Shown in pieces: positions 9,048 through 18,770 of a DNA stretch of 64,000 nucleotides (position 1 is its first letter; each line of letters begins with the position of its first letter). The position numbers and the translations under genes are program-made. This stretch comes from SZUA-378 sp036652815 (GTDB lineage: Bacteria > Bacillota > Clostridia > Lachnospirales > Lachnospiraceae): positions 1-64,000 of the forward strand of contig JAVVVE010000007.1 in NCBI GenBank assembly GCA_036652815.1, read 5' to 3'. The notes beneath the pieces were generated by a model, which worked only from the letters and a program-made list of their open reading frames with translations, had not been told where the DNA came from and ran no database searches.

Positions 9048-10367
9048 ATGAAAAACAAATTATTGTCAACCATTCTATCAGTATCCATAATTACAGGATT
9101 ATTAACGGGATGCCAAAGTGCTCCTACTGAAACACCGATAACCGATGCCACCAACGATTTAAGCGGTACGTTAGTATTGGCCATCTGGGATAATGACTCC
9201 ATGCATTTATATGAAGAGATGGATCTTGAAGGTCGTTTTCAAAAATTGTATCCCCATGCAGCTATAGAAGTGGAGAAGATAAAAGATGATTCCGAATATT
9301 GGAATACCATGAAGATCCGTGCTGCCGCTAATCAGTTGCCGGATATCATGTGCAATAAGCCTTTTACACTCTCCAGATTTCAGGATTATCTGCTTGATTT
9401 ATCAGATACCTCCGCAGCAACAAATAACATGCTGGCAGAAGGATATGCCATCAATGGCAAGGTCCTGGGCATACCCGAGAGAAAGACTCAGGAATATGTA
9501 TTTTATTGGAAAAATTTATTTAAAGAGGCCGGCGTATGCGTTCCTACTACTTGGGGTGAGTTAGAAGAAGTATCCCTGAGGCTGCAGGATTTTTACGGCA
9601 AAGATAATAAAAACTTCGCTGCTATCGCTATCGGTGGAAAGGACGAATCCCCTACTTATCCATTCATGGAGTATATGCCTTGTCTCGAGCAGGGAAATGG
9701 GCAATACTGGAATGATATGGCCACGCAAGATGCGCCATTTGCTGCAGATACCGACATTACCAAGGCTTATCAAAAAGTCTATACCTTATTTCAGTCAGGT
9801 GTTTTCGGGAAGGATCCAAATGGAATCGGGCATGACCAGGCTGTTGCTTTATTTGCACAGCAGCAATCTGCTATGATAGCCTGTGGAGGCTGGGGTTTAA
9901 CCAGCATTACAGAGGGTGCAGACAATATTGACGAGCTTGGGACATTCTACTTACCGACAAGAGATAGCGTCAGTGACCCGTTCAGAACGATTACGCAAGG
10001 GGACAGCTTCCTATCCATCACTTCCAGTTCCGATAATCCGGAATTAGCCAAAGCATTCCTGGAGTTTTATTTTTCAGATGCCTGGTATCCTGAGTACATT
10101 GCTGCCCTCACAGATGATAATACGATGAAGAATGTAACCAAAGACAAAGCTCCTACTCTGGCACAGGCCGATGAATTACAACCGAATGCCGAGTTGATTA
10201 TGTATGCCGGCAGCGGTGATGATTTTACCGCACTACAGTCAGAAACTACCTTTGATTATAAAAAATTAGGTGCACAGATGTTAGTCAAAGATTTTGACTT
10301 AAATGCAGCTCTGAAGGATCTTAATACAAAATGGGCTGCTGCAAGGGCAAAATTAGGTATCGAGTAA
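9048..10367 (+). CDS. ABC sugar transporter, substrate-binding lipoprotein
   Basis: Extracellular family 1 solute-binding protein that captures a sugar or oligosaccharide for the two permeases downstream. A lipoprotein signal is seen: MKNKLLSTIL, hydrophobic stretch, lipobox LLTGC with Cys22. The mature part has the family features (LAIWDNDSM, YVFYWKNLFKEAGVCVPTTWGEL, SAMIACGGWGLTSI). Length 439. The start at 9048 has an AGGAGG site 8 bases upstream. A possible -10 TATAGT lies at 9006-9011 with a weak -35. First gene of a four-gene operon ending in a beta-galactosidase, so a galactoside is the likely ligand (inference). Confidence 0.92.
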   Translation: MKNKLLSTILSVSIITGLLTGCQSAPTETPITDATNDLSGTLVLAIWDNDSMHLYEEMDLEGRFQKLYPHAAIEVEKIKDDSEYWNTMKIRAAANQLPDIMCNKPFTLSRFQDYLLDLSDTSAATNNMLAEGYAINGKVLGIPERKTQEYVFYWKNLFKEAGVCVPTTWGELEEVSLRLQDFYGKDNKNFAAIAIGGKDESPTYPFMEYMPCLEQGNGQYWNDMATQDAPFAADTDITKAYQKVYTLFQSGVFGKDPNGIGHDQAVALFAQQQSAMIACGGWGLTSITEGADNIDELGTFYLPTRDSVSDPFRTITQGDSFLSITSSSDNPELAKAFLEFYFSDAWYPEYIAALTDDNTMKNVTKDKAPTLAQADELQPNAELIMYAGSGDDFTALQSETTFDYKKLGAQMLVKDFDLNAALKDLNTKWAAARAKLGIE

Positions 10368-10395
10368 ATCAGAAAGGTATTTAAGGAGGCTTCCC

Positions 10396-11316
10396 ATGGA
10401 TTATATCACCCAAAAACGTAATCGTTTTATTATTCTATCTCTTGCCGTACCCATACTGCTATTATGTTTCTTTGTGGTAATTCCCGTTTTGGATCTCATC
10501 AGAATGAGTTTTACCAATTGGGATGGATATTCCGCAGACAGTGTTTTTATTGGGCTTGATAATTATATCGCTATGTTTAAAAATGTGGATCTATGGCTTT
10601 CTCTTCGCAACAATGGTATTTATTTTTTAGCACATTTATTATTCATTCCGGTGGAACTGATGATGGCTGTCTTATTAACTTCCAAATTACGGGGTGCAAA
10701 ATTCTACACAACCATGGTTTTCCTTCCTTATATCATTAACGGTGTTGCGATTGCATATGCCTTTTCCTATTTCTTTTCACCGATTAATGGTGCTTTCGAT
10801 TCCATCTTGGAATTATTTCGTCTGGATGCTCTGAGCCGCAATTGGCTAACCGATGAGGGTATCGTGAATTATGTGCTGGCATTTGTATCTTTATGGCAAT
10901 TCAGTGGATTCCATATTATTTTATTTATGGCGGCATTGCAATCCATTCCGCGGGATATCCTCGAAGCTTCCCGCGTAGATGGTGCCAATACCATGCAGGT
11001 CTTTCGCTATATCCAGATTCCCTCTATTATACTTATTGTTGATTTTATTCTTTTTGACAATATTCGTGGTTCCTTGCAGGTATTTGATATTCCATTTGTT
11101 ATGACTGCGGGCGGCCCCGGATATGCTTCTTCGACCTTTACACTCTATACGATTAAGACTGCCTTTACCTTCAATAACTTCGGGCTGGCTTCTACGATGG
11201 CCGTTGCCATTATGGTGATTATCATCCTGATCTATCTCATACAAAATAAATTGCTGCGTATCGGTCGAGATAAACCAAAGCACCATCCTATACGTAAGGG
11301 AGGTACACAGATGTGA
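10396..11316 (+). CDS. ABC sugar transporter permease (MalF-like)
   Basis: Inner permease subunit with about six transmembrane segments. The cytoplasmic EAA loop that contacts the ATPase is seen as ILEASRVDGANTMQVFRYIQIP, and the MalF-type features NWDGY and GGPGYASSTFTLYTI are present. Length 306 fits the family. An AAGGAGG site precedes the ATG. It overlaps the next permease by four bases (GTGA). No ATP-binding subunit is encoded in this operon. Confidence 0.93.
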   Translation: MDYITQKRNRFIILSLAVPILLLCFFVVIPVLDLIRMSFTNWDGYSADSVFIGLDNYIAMFKNVDLWLSLRNNGIYFLAHLLFIPVELMMAVLLTSKLRGAKFYTTMVFLPYIINGVAIAYAFSYFFSPINGAFDSILELFRLDALSRNWLTDEGIVNYVLAFVSLWQFSGFHIILFMAALQSIPRDILEASRVDGANTMQVFRYIQIPSIILIVDFILFDNIRGSLQVFDIPFVMTAGGPGYASSTFTLYTIKTAFTFNNFGLASTMAVAIMVIIILIYLIQNKLLRIGRDKPKHHPIRKGGTQM

Positions 11317-12152
11317 ATAAGACTAAGAGAAGATTAGCTGCCATTCCTAAACATGCAGTTGCTATTAGCATGGTACTGATCGTCATGTTACCTATTATAC
11401 TGACTTTGTTTGCCGCTTTAAAATCAAAAGGGGCTATGATCAAGACTTCCCCTTTGCTTCTTCCGCCTTGGGAGGATCTTACTCTTGCGAATTTTCAGAA
11501 AGTACTGGGCGATAAATATCTCTATATCGGTTTGCTGAATACTTCTTTGATTTGCGTGATCAGCATTTTCTTTAATGTCATATTAGGTTCCGTAACTGCT
11601 TTTATTCTGGAACGCTTTGATTTTAAATTGAAAAAAATTGTTTTTGCTATGTTCTTCTTAGGTATGCTGATTCCTACTTTTGTAACTGAAATTGCCAGAT
11701 TTAAGATTATTAATTTGTTAGGGCTCTATAACACTTTAGGTGCTCCGATTATTATCTATATCGCATCCGACCTGATGCAGTTGTATATTTATCGACAATT
11801 TATCTCAAAGATACCCGTCTCTTTAGATGAAAGTGCTTTAATGGAAGGCTGTGGATATCTTACAGTCTTTATGAAGATTATTTTTCCGCTTCTGGCTCCC
11901 GCCACCGCTACCGTCATCGTAATCAAGGCGATTACGATTATCAACGACATGTATATTCCTTATCTGTATATGCCCAAGAATAGCCTACGCACTTTAACAA
12001 CTTATTTAATGAACTTTGCAAATGCACAAAAAGGATCCTGGCAGAATCTCGCTGCAGGGATAATTATCGTCATGATACCCACTGTTTTAATTTATATTTT
12101 TTGTCAACGTTACATCTTGGAAGGGGTCTCAGTGGGGGCAGTAAAGGAATAG
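11313..12152 (+). CDS. ABC sugar transporter permease (MalG-like)
   Basis: Second permease subunit, about six transmembrane segments, with EAA loop LDESALMEGCGYLTVFMKIIFPLL. It starts at a GTG overlapping the stop of the previous gene (ATGTGA context) with a GGGAGG site upstream, so translation is coupled. Length 279 is typical for MalG/CUT1 permeases. The beta-galactosidase gene follows 16 bases after its stop. Confidence 0.93.
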   Translation: MNKTKRRLAAIPKHAVAISMVLIVMLPIILTLFAALKSKGAMIKTSPLLLPPWEDLTLANFQKVLGDKYLYIGLLNTSLICVISIFFNVILGSVTAFILERFDFKLKKIVFAMFFLGMLIPTFVTEIARFKIINLLGLYNTLGAPIIIYIASDLMQLYIYRQFISKIPVSLDESALMEGCGYLTVFMKIIFPLLAPATATVIVIKAITIINDMYIPYLYMPKNSLRTLTTYLMNFANAQKGSWQNLAAGIIIVMIPTVLIYIFCQRYILEGVSVGAVKE

Positions 12153-12168
12153 AATAAAAGAGAGGAAT

Positions 12169-15100
12169 ATGGTGTACTCTATGGAATTTAAGTATGAGGT
12201 AGTAAAAGATCCAACTGTGTATCAAATCAATCGCTTACCGGCGTATTCTGATCATGTTTATTATAAAGATAAGGAGGATTTAACATCAGAGCAAACAAGT
12301 TATCGTTTATCTCTTAATGGTACCTGGCTATTCTCCTATGCTGACAACATAGATGCTGCCATCCCCGGTTTCGAGTCCATGGACTATGACTGCCATGACT
12401 GGGATGAGATCCAAGTGCCCGGGCATATGCAATTACAAGGCTATGATGTGCCTCACTATGTCAATACCATGTATCCATGGGACGGACATGAACTGATCCA
12501 GCCCGGAGAAATACCCACTATCTTTAATCCGGTTGGAAGTTATGTAACCTATGTAACACTTCCACCTGCTGTAGAAGGAGAGGTGTCTATCTGGCAGGGA
12601 CACCCTGTTTTTCTCTCCTTTCAAGGTGTGGAAAGTGCCTTTGCTCTTTGGGTCAACGGTCACTTTGTAGGCTACAGTGAAGATAGCTTTACTCCCGCAG
12701 AATTTGACATCACAGAATATATGACGGAAAGCATCAATAAGATTGCTGTTCAGGTCTATAAATGGTCCTCCGGCAGTTGGTTAGAGGATCAGGATTTTTG
12801 GCGTTTTTCCGGTATTTTCAGAGATGTAGTTCTCTATACGATACCTGACGTGCATATTCGCGACCTTACCGTAAAGACACGTCTTAGTCAGGCCTATCAA
12901 CATGCTGATATTGAGGTAGCCTGGGATATCGCCCCTGCCTCTAAATCCACAGCTGCTTCTCTTACATTGCAACTCTATGATGCCACACAAGCAGAGCTCT
13001 ATTCTACTACATGTCCTATTATGTCAGGACAAGCTTCGATTCCTCTGGAATGCCCTATGCTATGGAGTTCAGAATCTCCTTACCTCTATACCTTGTTGCT
13101 GTCTCTCTATGATGAGCAGGGTGTTTTATTGGAGATGATCCCTCAGGTAGTGGGCTGTCGTGAGTTTTGTCTCATGGACGGATTATTGTGTCTAAACGGA
13201 AAAAGAATCGTCTTTCATGGTGTCAATCGCCATGATTTTAATCAATATCGAGGTAGAAGCGTTACCAAAGAGGATATGTTATGGGATGTCAAGACAATGA
13301 AGCAGAACAACATCAATGCTGTTCGCACCAGTCACTATCCCAATGAAACCTATTTCTATGAACTATGCGATCGTTATGGTCTCTATATGATCGCCGAAGC
13401 CAATCTGGAAACGCATGGTACCTGGCAAAAATCCGGGCAAGTAGTCATAGATGAGCATACGATCCCAAATGACCGCCCGGAATGGAAAGCCTGTGTCTTA
13501 GACCGTGCCAGCTCCTTATTGGAACGAGACAAGAATCACCCTGCTATTCTGATATGGTCCTGTGGAAATGAATCCTGTGGTGGTATCAATATCTATGAGA
13601 TGAGCCGACTTTTCAAAACGCGTGATGATACCAGACCGGTACATTATGAAGGGGTCTGTCATGACAGACGATATAATGAAACCAGTGATATGGAGAGTCA
13701 GATGTATCTTTCTGTGGCTTCTATTGAAGCTTACTTAGAGACTCATCGGGACAAACCTTTTATTTGCTGCGAATATGCACATGCTATGGGTAATTCGACC
13801 GGTGCAATGTTCAAATATACCGATCTGACAAGAAGAGAACCACTCTATCAGGGAGGCTTCCTGTGGGACTTTATCGACCAGTCACTCGCGAACACCGATT
13901 GTTATGGACAGCCTTTTCCCGCTTACGGTGGTGATTATGGCGACCAGCCAACCGATAGGAACTTCTGTGTGAATGGGATTGTTTTTGGCAACAGAACCTT
14001 ATCTCCTAAAATGGCAGAAGTAAAATACAATTATCGAACGATAAGCATCGATATCCATGATACCACGATAACGCTGACCAACTACTCGCTTTTTACCAAT
14101 ACCTCTGCCTATGATTGTATCGTAACTTTAGAGAAAGAAGGTGTTCTGTGTGAAAAAACCACCCTGGCTACGGATGTGGTGCCTTTGTCTTTTGGCATCT
14201 ACCATATCCCGGAAGCATGGCTCACGCCTATCGTGGCAGGAGAATACACGATTACCGCATCTCTTAGATTACGGGAAGATACTCTTTGGGCAGAAGCCGG
14301 TCACGAAGTCAGCTTTGGTCAGTCTACTTTTGTAAGTCTGCCCGCCACACGGGAAACATCTTCGTGGAAGGCTCCGCAATTAATTGACAGCGATGCCAAT
14401 ATTGGAGTACGCGGAGAACACTTTCATGCTATCTTCTCTAAAGCTCAAGGAGGGTTGGTGTCCTACCGCTATGACGGCAGGCAATTACTCTCTGATACTC
14501 CAAGGCCAAACTTCTGGAGAGCACCTACCGATAACGATTATGGTAATGGCATGCCTTTGCGCTATGCACAATGGAAACTGGCAAGTCTGTATACTACGGC
14601 TCATTTAACCAACGTAGCACAAACCGATCACAGCATTATATTACTATTTCTTCATACGTTTCCAACGACACCCGAATATCAATGTAATCTGCAATATGAA
14701 GTCTATGGAGATGGGAAAATCGAGATAACGATGACGTATCCCGGTAGCAAAGATGCCTGCGAGATGCCTGAATTTGGTATGCTTCTTCAAATGCCCGGTG
14801 AATATGCAACACAACTCTGGTACGGACTGGGCCCGGAAGAAAATTACTGCGATCGGAATCTTGGCTGCAAATTAGGACTCTATAAAGCCTCTGTCAAGGA
14901 TAGTGTCACACCTTATGTCATCCCGCAGGAATGTGGCAATCATACCGGCATCCGCTATCTGAAAGTCGTCAATCCGCAAGGACATGGGTTACTGGTGACC
15001 GGCGATCAGATAAATGGCAGCGTATTGCCGTATACCCCTCATGAATTAGAACAAGCGAAGCATCTTTATGAACTGCCTCCGATCCATCATTCTGTGATCC

Positions 15101-15222
15101 GTATCTCTAAGATGCAGATGGGCGTCGGCGGTGATGATACCTGGGGTGCCCTCACACATAAAGAATACCTCATACCGGGAACAAAACCTATTCGGTTCTG
15201 CTTCACAATACAAGGTATCTAA
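12169..15222 (+). CDS. lacZ: Beta-galactosidase, glycoside hydrolase family 2 (LacZ type)
   Basis: Hydrolyses terminal beta-galactosides such as lactose or galacto-oligosaccharides, presumably in the cytoplasm since no signal peptide is seen. The 1017-residue length and domain order match LacZ: N-terminal sugar-binding domain (NRLPAYSDH, GVESAFALWVNGHFVGYSEDSFTPAEFD), immunoglobulin-like domains, TIM barrel with VRTSHYPN, acid/base Glu in IWSCGNES (about residue 468) and nucleophile Glu in CCEYAHAMGNS (about 535), and a C-terminal small-chain domain with RAPTDNDYG. Last gene of the operon after the ABC importer. The start at 12169 has a close GAGAGG site; ATG 12181 is a less likely alternative. 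Confidence 0.96.
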   Translation: MVYSMEFKYEVVKDPTVYQINRLPAYSDHVYYKDKEDLTSEQTSYRLSLNGTWLFSYADNIDAAIPGFESMDYDCHDWDEIQVPGHMQLQGYDVPHYVNTMYPWDGHELIQPGEIPTIFNPVGSYVTYVTLPPAVEGEVSIWQGHPVFLSFQGVESAFALWVNGHFVGYSEDSFTPAEFDITEYMTESINKIAVQVYKWSSGSWLEDQDFWRFSGIFRDVVLYTIPDVHIRDLTVKTRLSQAYQHADIEVAWDIAPASKSTAASLTLQLYDATQAELYSTTCPIMSGQASIPLECPMLWSSESPYLYTLLLSLYDEQGVLLEMIPQVVGCREFCLMDGLLCLNGKRIVFHGVNRHDFNQYRGRSVTKEDMLWDVKTMKQNNINAVRTSHYPNETYFYELCDRYGLYMIAEANLETHGTWQKSGQVVIDEHTIPNDRPEWKACVLDRASSLLERDKNHPAILIWSCGNESCGGINIYEMSRLFKTRDDTRPVHYEGVCHDRRYNETSDMESQMYLSVASIEAYLETHRDKPFICCEYAHAMGNSTGAMFKYTDLTRREPLYQGGFLWDFIDQSLANTDCYGQPFPAYGGDYGDQPTDRNFCVNGIVFGNRTLSPKMAEVKYNYRTISIDIHDTTITLTNYSLFTNTSAYDCIVTLEKEGVLCEKTTLATDVVPLSFGIYHIPEAWLTPIVAGEYTITASLRLREDTLWAEAGHEVSFGQSTFVSLPATRETSSWKAPQLIDSDANIGVRGEHFHAIFSKAQGGLVSYRYDGRQLLSDTPRPNFWRAPTDNDYGNGMPLRYAQWKLASLYTTAHLTNVAQTDHSIILLFLHTFPTTPEYQCNLQYEVYGDGKIEITMTYPGSKDACEMPEFGMLLQMPGEYATQLWYGLGPEENYCDRNLGCKLGLYKASVKDSVTPYVIPQECGNHTGIRYLKVVNPQGHGLLVTGDQINGSVLPYTPHELEQAKHLYELPPIHHSVIRISKMQMGVGGDDTWGALTHKEYLIPGTKPIRFCFTIQGI

Positions 15223-15234
15223 ATCAAGCTATAC

Positions 15235-15264
15235 AAGGGTTAGAGCGAACAGTTCTAGCCCTTT
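15235..15264. terminator. Hairpin between convergent lacZ and permease operons
   Basis: Stem AAGGGTTAGA / TCTAGCCCTT (one G-U pair) in the 32-base gap and the first bases of the permease gene; the permease stop codon TAG lies inside one arm. The following T run is short, so termination efficiency is uncertain. It could act on both strands. Confidence 0.6.
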
Positions 15265-16124
15265 ACGCCGCCACCTGTAACTCCACCGATGATCCGATCG
15301 GACATGAAGATATAGATAAGAAAAGTGGGCAGAAACACAATGACCACCGCTGCGAACAAGCCGCCTAAATTACCGGTAGATTTCATCGCATTTACCATTG
15401 CAAACAATCCCACACCGACATTCTTCATTTCGTTGGAACCAGCAAAAATCAATGCTAAAAAATATTCATTCCATACACCAAGGAAATTAAAAATGGCTAC
15501 TGTTATCATTCCCGGTTGTGCAAGGGGTAACATGATTTTCCAGAAAGTTTTCATTGGTGAACAGCCATCAACTGCCGCTGCCTCTTCAAAGGTAGGTGAC
15601 AGTGTGGCGAAAAAATTAAGTAAGAAAATCGTGGTAAACGGCACATTCAAAAAAGTATACAGTACAATCAAAAGCCAACGGGAATTGCCTATATTAAGTG
15701 TGCTCGTCAGACTGAAAACAGGCAGCACAATCATAATAACAGGGATACTCATTGCTGTAACAAAGCTGCTCTTGACAAGTTTACTTCCGGGAAATACAAA
15801 ACGTGCCAGGACATATGCCGCAGGTGCGGCCATGAGAAGCGTAAATACACAGGAAGTCGTTGCATAAAGAATTGAATTGGTGAAAAATACCGCTATATTT
15901 TGAGATTTCCATGCCGAAACATAGTTTTTAAAATTTAAGCCTGTACTGAATTTAAAAACAGAACCGGAATAGATATCTCTTGCTGTGGAAAGACTGGCTC
16001 CCAGTATCCATATTAATATCACTGCTGTGAACGTAACCCATAAAATCAAGAAAATATATCCGGGAAGCAGCTTTGCCTCTTTTTGAAGATTGAATGGTTT
16101 TTTTATTTTCTTTTCTCTTGCCAT
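15255..16124 (-). CDS. ABC sugar transporter permease (MalG-like), second system
   Basis: Integral permease of the second sugar importer, about six transmembrane segments, with EAA loop FEEAAAVDGCSPMKTFWKIMLPLAQPG. I chose the ATG at 16124 (MAREKKIKKPFN) because an AAAGGAGG site sits 8 bases upstream; the open frame extends 12 codons further into the preceding permease gene. Length 289. Third gene of the binding protein-permease-permease operon that diverges from an AraC regulator. No ATPase gene is present. Confidence 0.92.
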   Translation of the reverse strand: MAREKKIKKPFNLQKEAKLLPGYIFLILWVTFTAVILIWILGASLSTARDIYSGSVFKFSTGLNFKNYVSAWKSQNIAVFFTNSILYATTSCVFTLLMAAPAAYVLARFVFPGSKLVKSSFVTAMSIPVIMIVLPVFSLTSTLNIGNSRWLLIVLYTFLNVPFTTIFLLNFFATLSPTFEEAAAVDGCSPMKTFWKIMLPLAQPGMITVAIFNFLGVWNEYFLALIFAGSNEMKNVGVGLFAMVNAMKSTGNLGGLFAAVVIVFLPTFLIYIFMSDRIIGGVTGGGVKG

Positions 16125-16143
16125 GTTAAAGTGCCTCCTTTCC

Positions 16144-17049
16144 TTAAAATTCAAGATCATTGTCTTTGATCAGTTTATTGAGTACATAGAATGTGAATAG
16201 TACAAATAACGTCAAGGTCACGCCAAGAGCTGCCCCCGCACCCGCATCACGTGATGCCGTCGTTCCTTTTGTGCCAAACACTGTATCAAACATATATACA
16301 AGTGGTGTAATGGTTGCGCTTTCGCTGAGAAGAGGTGAAAACATCTTACTCCACACAAAGAAACCAATCGTATTGACGCTCCATAAAGTAAGCGTAGTCT
16401 TAAAGACACCTTTTAGCAAAGGCAAAGTAATGGAAAAAAATGTTTTTACTTTATTGGCTCCATCTATTGTCGCAGCCTCATATAAATCAGCCGGAATACG
16501 CTCTATACCTGAAAGAAATATCAACATATAATAGCCAACTGAACCAAAGCAAAAGGCGATCATCATGGACGTGAATTTCATATCAGTTGACAGCCAGTTG
16601 ATCGTGGCAAAATCTTTCATACCGAAAAACTCAAATATTGTTCTAAGAAGACCATATTTCTGGCTAAACACAAACTGTGTCCACATCGTAGCTAACGCAA
16701 TGGCACTGATTACATTTGGTAAATAAATTGCTGCACGGAAAAAATCTTTGCCGCGAATACCACTTGTCAGGATAACTGCCATAAGCAATGCAATTGCTAA
16801 TACAATGCATCCCCCAATAAGCCAAATCTTAAACATATTGAAAATTGATGTGCGAAAGATTGCACTTTGCCAAAGATTAATAAAATTCTGTATCCCTGAA
16901 AAGCTCCACTTACTAACAGGCGTAGTAATATTTTCTACCTTAAAAAATGACATAATTATGGTTCTAACAACCGGATAAAGATACATGATAATAAACGATA
17001 ACAACGCCGGGGTCAAAAACACGATAATCATCGGTTTATTTTTTTTCAT
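16144..17049 (-). CDS. ABC sugar transporter permease (MalF-like), second system
   Basis: First permease of the second importer: six transmembrane segments, EAA loop LYEAATIDGANKVKTFFSITLPLL, and the usual N-terminal segment FLTPALLSFIIMYLYPVVRT. Length 301. ATG at 17049 with AAAGGGG upstream. About 20 bases separate it from the following permease. A strong hairpin lies between the binding-protein gene and this gene. Confidence 0.93.
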   Translation of the reverse strand: MKKNKPMIIVFLTPALLSFIIMYLYPVVRTIIMSFFKVENITTPVSKWSFSGIQNFINLWQSAIFRTSIFNMFKIWLIGGCIVLAIALLMAVILTSGIRGKDFFRAAIYLPNVISAIALATMWTQFVFSQKYGLLRTIFEFFGMKDFATINWLSTDMKFTSMMIAFCFGSVGYYMLIFLSGIERIPADLYEAATIDGANKVKTFFSITLPLLKGVFKTTLTLWSVNTIGFFVWSKMFSPLLSESATITPLVYMFDTVFGTKGTTASRDAGAGAALGVTLTLFVLFTFYVLNKLIKDNDLEF

Positions 17050-17093
17050 TATGTTACCCCTTTCCCTGAATTTAATCTGTTTTACAAATATAA

Positions 17094-17133
17094 ATATGGT
17101 GGTGGCAACGCCGAAACGATGTCACCACCATAT
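17094..17133 (-). other. Intercistronic hairpin between binding protein and permease genes
   Basis: Perfect 11-base inverted repeat ATATGGTGGTG / CACCACCATAT (17094-17104 and 17123-17133) in the 102-base gap after the binding-protein stop. There is no U run after it, so it is better read as an mRNA-stabilising or partial-attenuation hairpin that gives more binding protein than permease, as known from malE-malF type operons. Confidence 0.6.
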
Positions 17134-17151
17134 ATTTAAAACATGTTGTAC

Positions 17152-18465
17152 TTATTTAGCTTTTGGAGTGCCTGCTGCTTCCATTGCTGCAACGAAAGAT
17201 TTAGCATCTTGCTTGCCTTCAAAAACTTTTTTAATATTATCTGTGATTGTAGCTGATATATCAGCATCTGTATCGAGTCCGCAATCCCACTCATAAACAC
17301 CTGTTAATGCGTTGAATGGTTCTTGACAGCCTGCAATAATTGCCGGCCATTCTGTATTACGTGTGTCAGCCGGGATACCTTTAGAACCATCTGCAATGTT
17401 CTTATCAGTTTCACCTGATGTAAGGTAAGCGATTAAGTCAAATGCTTCCTGTGGATGTGCTGAGTAATCCGGAATTGCAAAGGCCTGTGCTCCAATGTTT
17501 GCTACAGTTGCAGGATCTTTACCGCCTTCTACTGCCGGGAAGTTAAACATGCCCCACTGAATATCACATTGTGTATTGTTTGTAATCTCCTGAGGTACCC
17601 AAGAAGCGTTTACAATCATAGCTGCTGTACCAAATCCAATTTCATTCTGTCCTTCCGGGAAAGTATCCGGTGCTGTTTCAGAAAGGTAACCTTTTGCCTG
17701 CAGATTAGCGATATCTTCAACTGCCTTTAAAACGCTTGGGTTCTCTGCCCAGTCACCATTTTGAATCACTTCTTTAATTCCATCTTCACCAATATAACGA
17801 GCAAGTAAGAATCCAAGTGTATAGTTTACATATGCATCATCCTGTGCAAGAGGAACATATCCTGCTGCTTTTAATTTTTCACATACGTCAAGGAATTCTG
17901 TCCATGTTGCAGGCTCTGCTGTAATGTTAGCTTTTTCAAAAGCTGCTTTATCATAGAAGATACCTGATGTATATGGTTGGTAAGGGATACATTTTAAGCT
18001 GCCTGCAAGTTCACGTACGGTCTGTGGAAGTACGGATATTGCATAAGAATCATAATCAATTGCTTTTGCCATATCTTCCATATCCAAACACTGTGTTGCA
18101 TATTTGGTAGCGATGTTCATATAATCCTCATCAAAAATATCGATCTCTGTCTTTGAATCTAATGCAGCCTGGATTAATGTTTTAATATCGCGGCCTTTCC
18201 ATTCAATATTAACTGTGTTACCGGTTTCTGCCATGTACTTGTCTACTCCGGCTTGAATGGCAATGCCTTGCGCCTCTTCGGCTGTCCACATTGACCAATA
18301 AGTCAAGGTAACCGGTTCTGCATTAGCTGTCGCTGCTTCAGTAGATACAGGTTTTGTTTCTGCTGCAGCCTCTGTTGTGACTTCTGTAGTTGAACTTGAA
18401 CCACAGCCGACTAATGCTGTTAATGCCATTACTGACGATAATACTAGAGCAAGAGCTTTTTTCAT
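17152..18465 (-). CDS. ABC sugar transporter, substrate-binding lipoprotein, second system
   Basis: Extracellular family 1 solute-binding protein. Lipoprotein signal with lipobox LVGC (Cys21), then a Ser/Thr/Glu-rich linker and a binding domain (VTLTYWSMWTAEEAQG, IFYDKAAFEKANITAEPATWTEFLDVCEKLKAAG). I chose ATG 18465: AGGAGG is 8 bases upstream, while the ATG at 18471 is only two bases from it. Length about 437. Sequence is clearly different from the binding protein at 9048, so this is a separate system. It diverges from AraC regulator and GH95-like glycosidase genes, suggesting that the ligand is the glycosidase substrate. Confidence 0.92.
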   Translation of the reverse strand: MKKALALVLSSVMALTALVGCGSSSTTEVTTEAAAETKPVSTEAATANAEPVTLTYWSMWTAEEAQGIAIQAGVDKYMAETGNTVNIEWKGRDIKTLIQAALDSKTEIDIFDEDYMNIATKYATQCLDMEDMAKAIDYDSYAISVLPQTVRELAGSLKCIPYQPYTSGIFYDKAAFEKANITAEPATWTEFLDVCEKLKAAGYVPLAQDDAYVNYTLGFLLARYIGEDGIKEVIQNGDWAENPSVLKAVEDIANLQAKGYLSETAPDTFPEGQNEIGFGTAAMIVNASWVPQEITNNTQCDIQWGMFNFPAVEGGKDPATVANIGAQAFAIPDYSAHPQEAFDLIAYLTSGETDKNIADGSKGIPADTRNTEWPAIIAGCQEPFNALTGVYEWDCGLDTDADISATITDNIKKVFEGKQDAKSFVAAMEAAGTPKAK

Positions 18466-18770
18466 ATTCATTTCCTCCTATGGATGTAATATTTAAGTAC
18501 TTTCTTTATAGTACCCTTCTACTCAATCAGTATACTTAGTTATCAAAATCAGAACAAGCCGATTATTGCTCATATTTTTAGAGATAATGCTTTATTATAC
18601 ATTTTATATAGATATTCATCACTTTCTTTCCGTTCCTTGTTCAAGTTGAATAAAAAAAATGGTAAAACATTTCTCTTTTTTGATTTATTTAATAATTAAC
18701 TTGCAAAGAAAATAGTATTCTCTATAATAGATATCATAAAGATGCTATTTTGACAAGGAGATTGCCAACT
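18466..18770. promoter_or_regulatory. 305-base divergent intergenic region; promoter for the AraC-type gene
   Basis: AT-rich region between the second ABC operon and the AraC gene. On the plus strand -35 TTGCAA (18701-18706), 16-base spacer and -10 TATAAT (18723-18728). The -10 is enclosed by the inverted repeat AAAATAG (18709-18715) / CTATTTT (18745-18751). On the minus strand I see -10-like hexamers (TATAAT near 18595) but no convincing -35, which fits a promoter that needs an activator. I see no open reading frame in this region. Confidence 0.5.

Noticed and set aside
15325..15867. 180-codon plus-strand open frame antisense to a permease gene
   Set aside because: Lies wholly within a well supported permease gene, has no ribosome site or recognisable protein features; a shadow frame.
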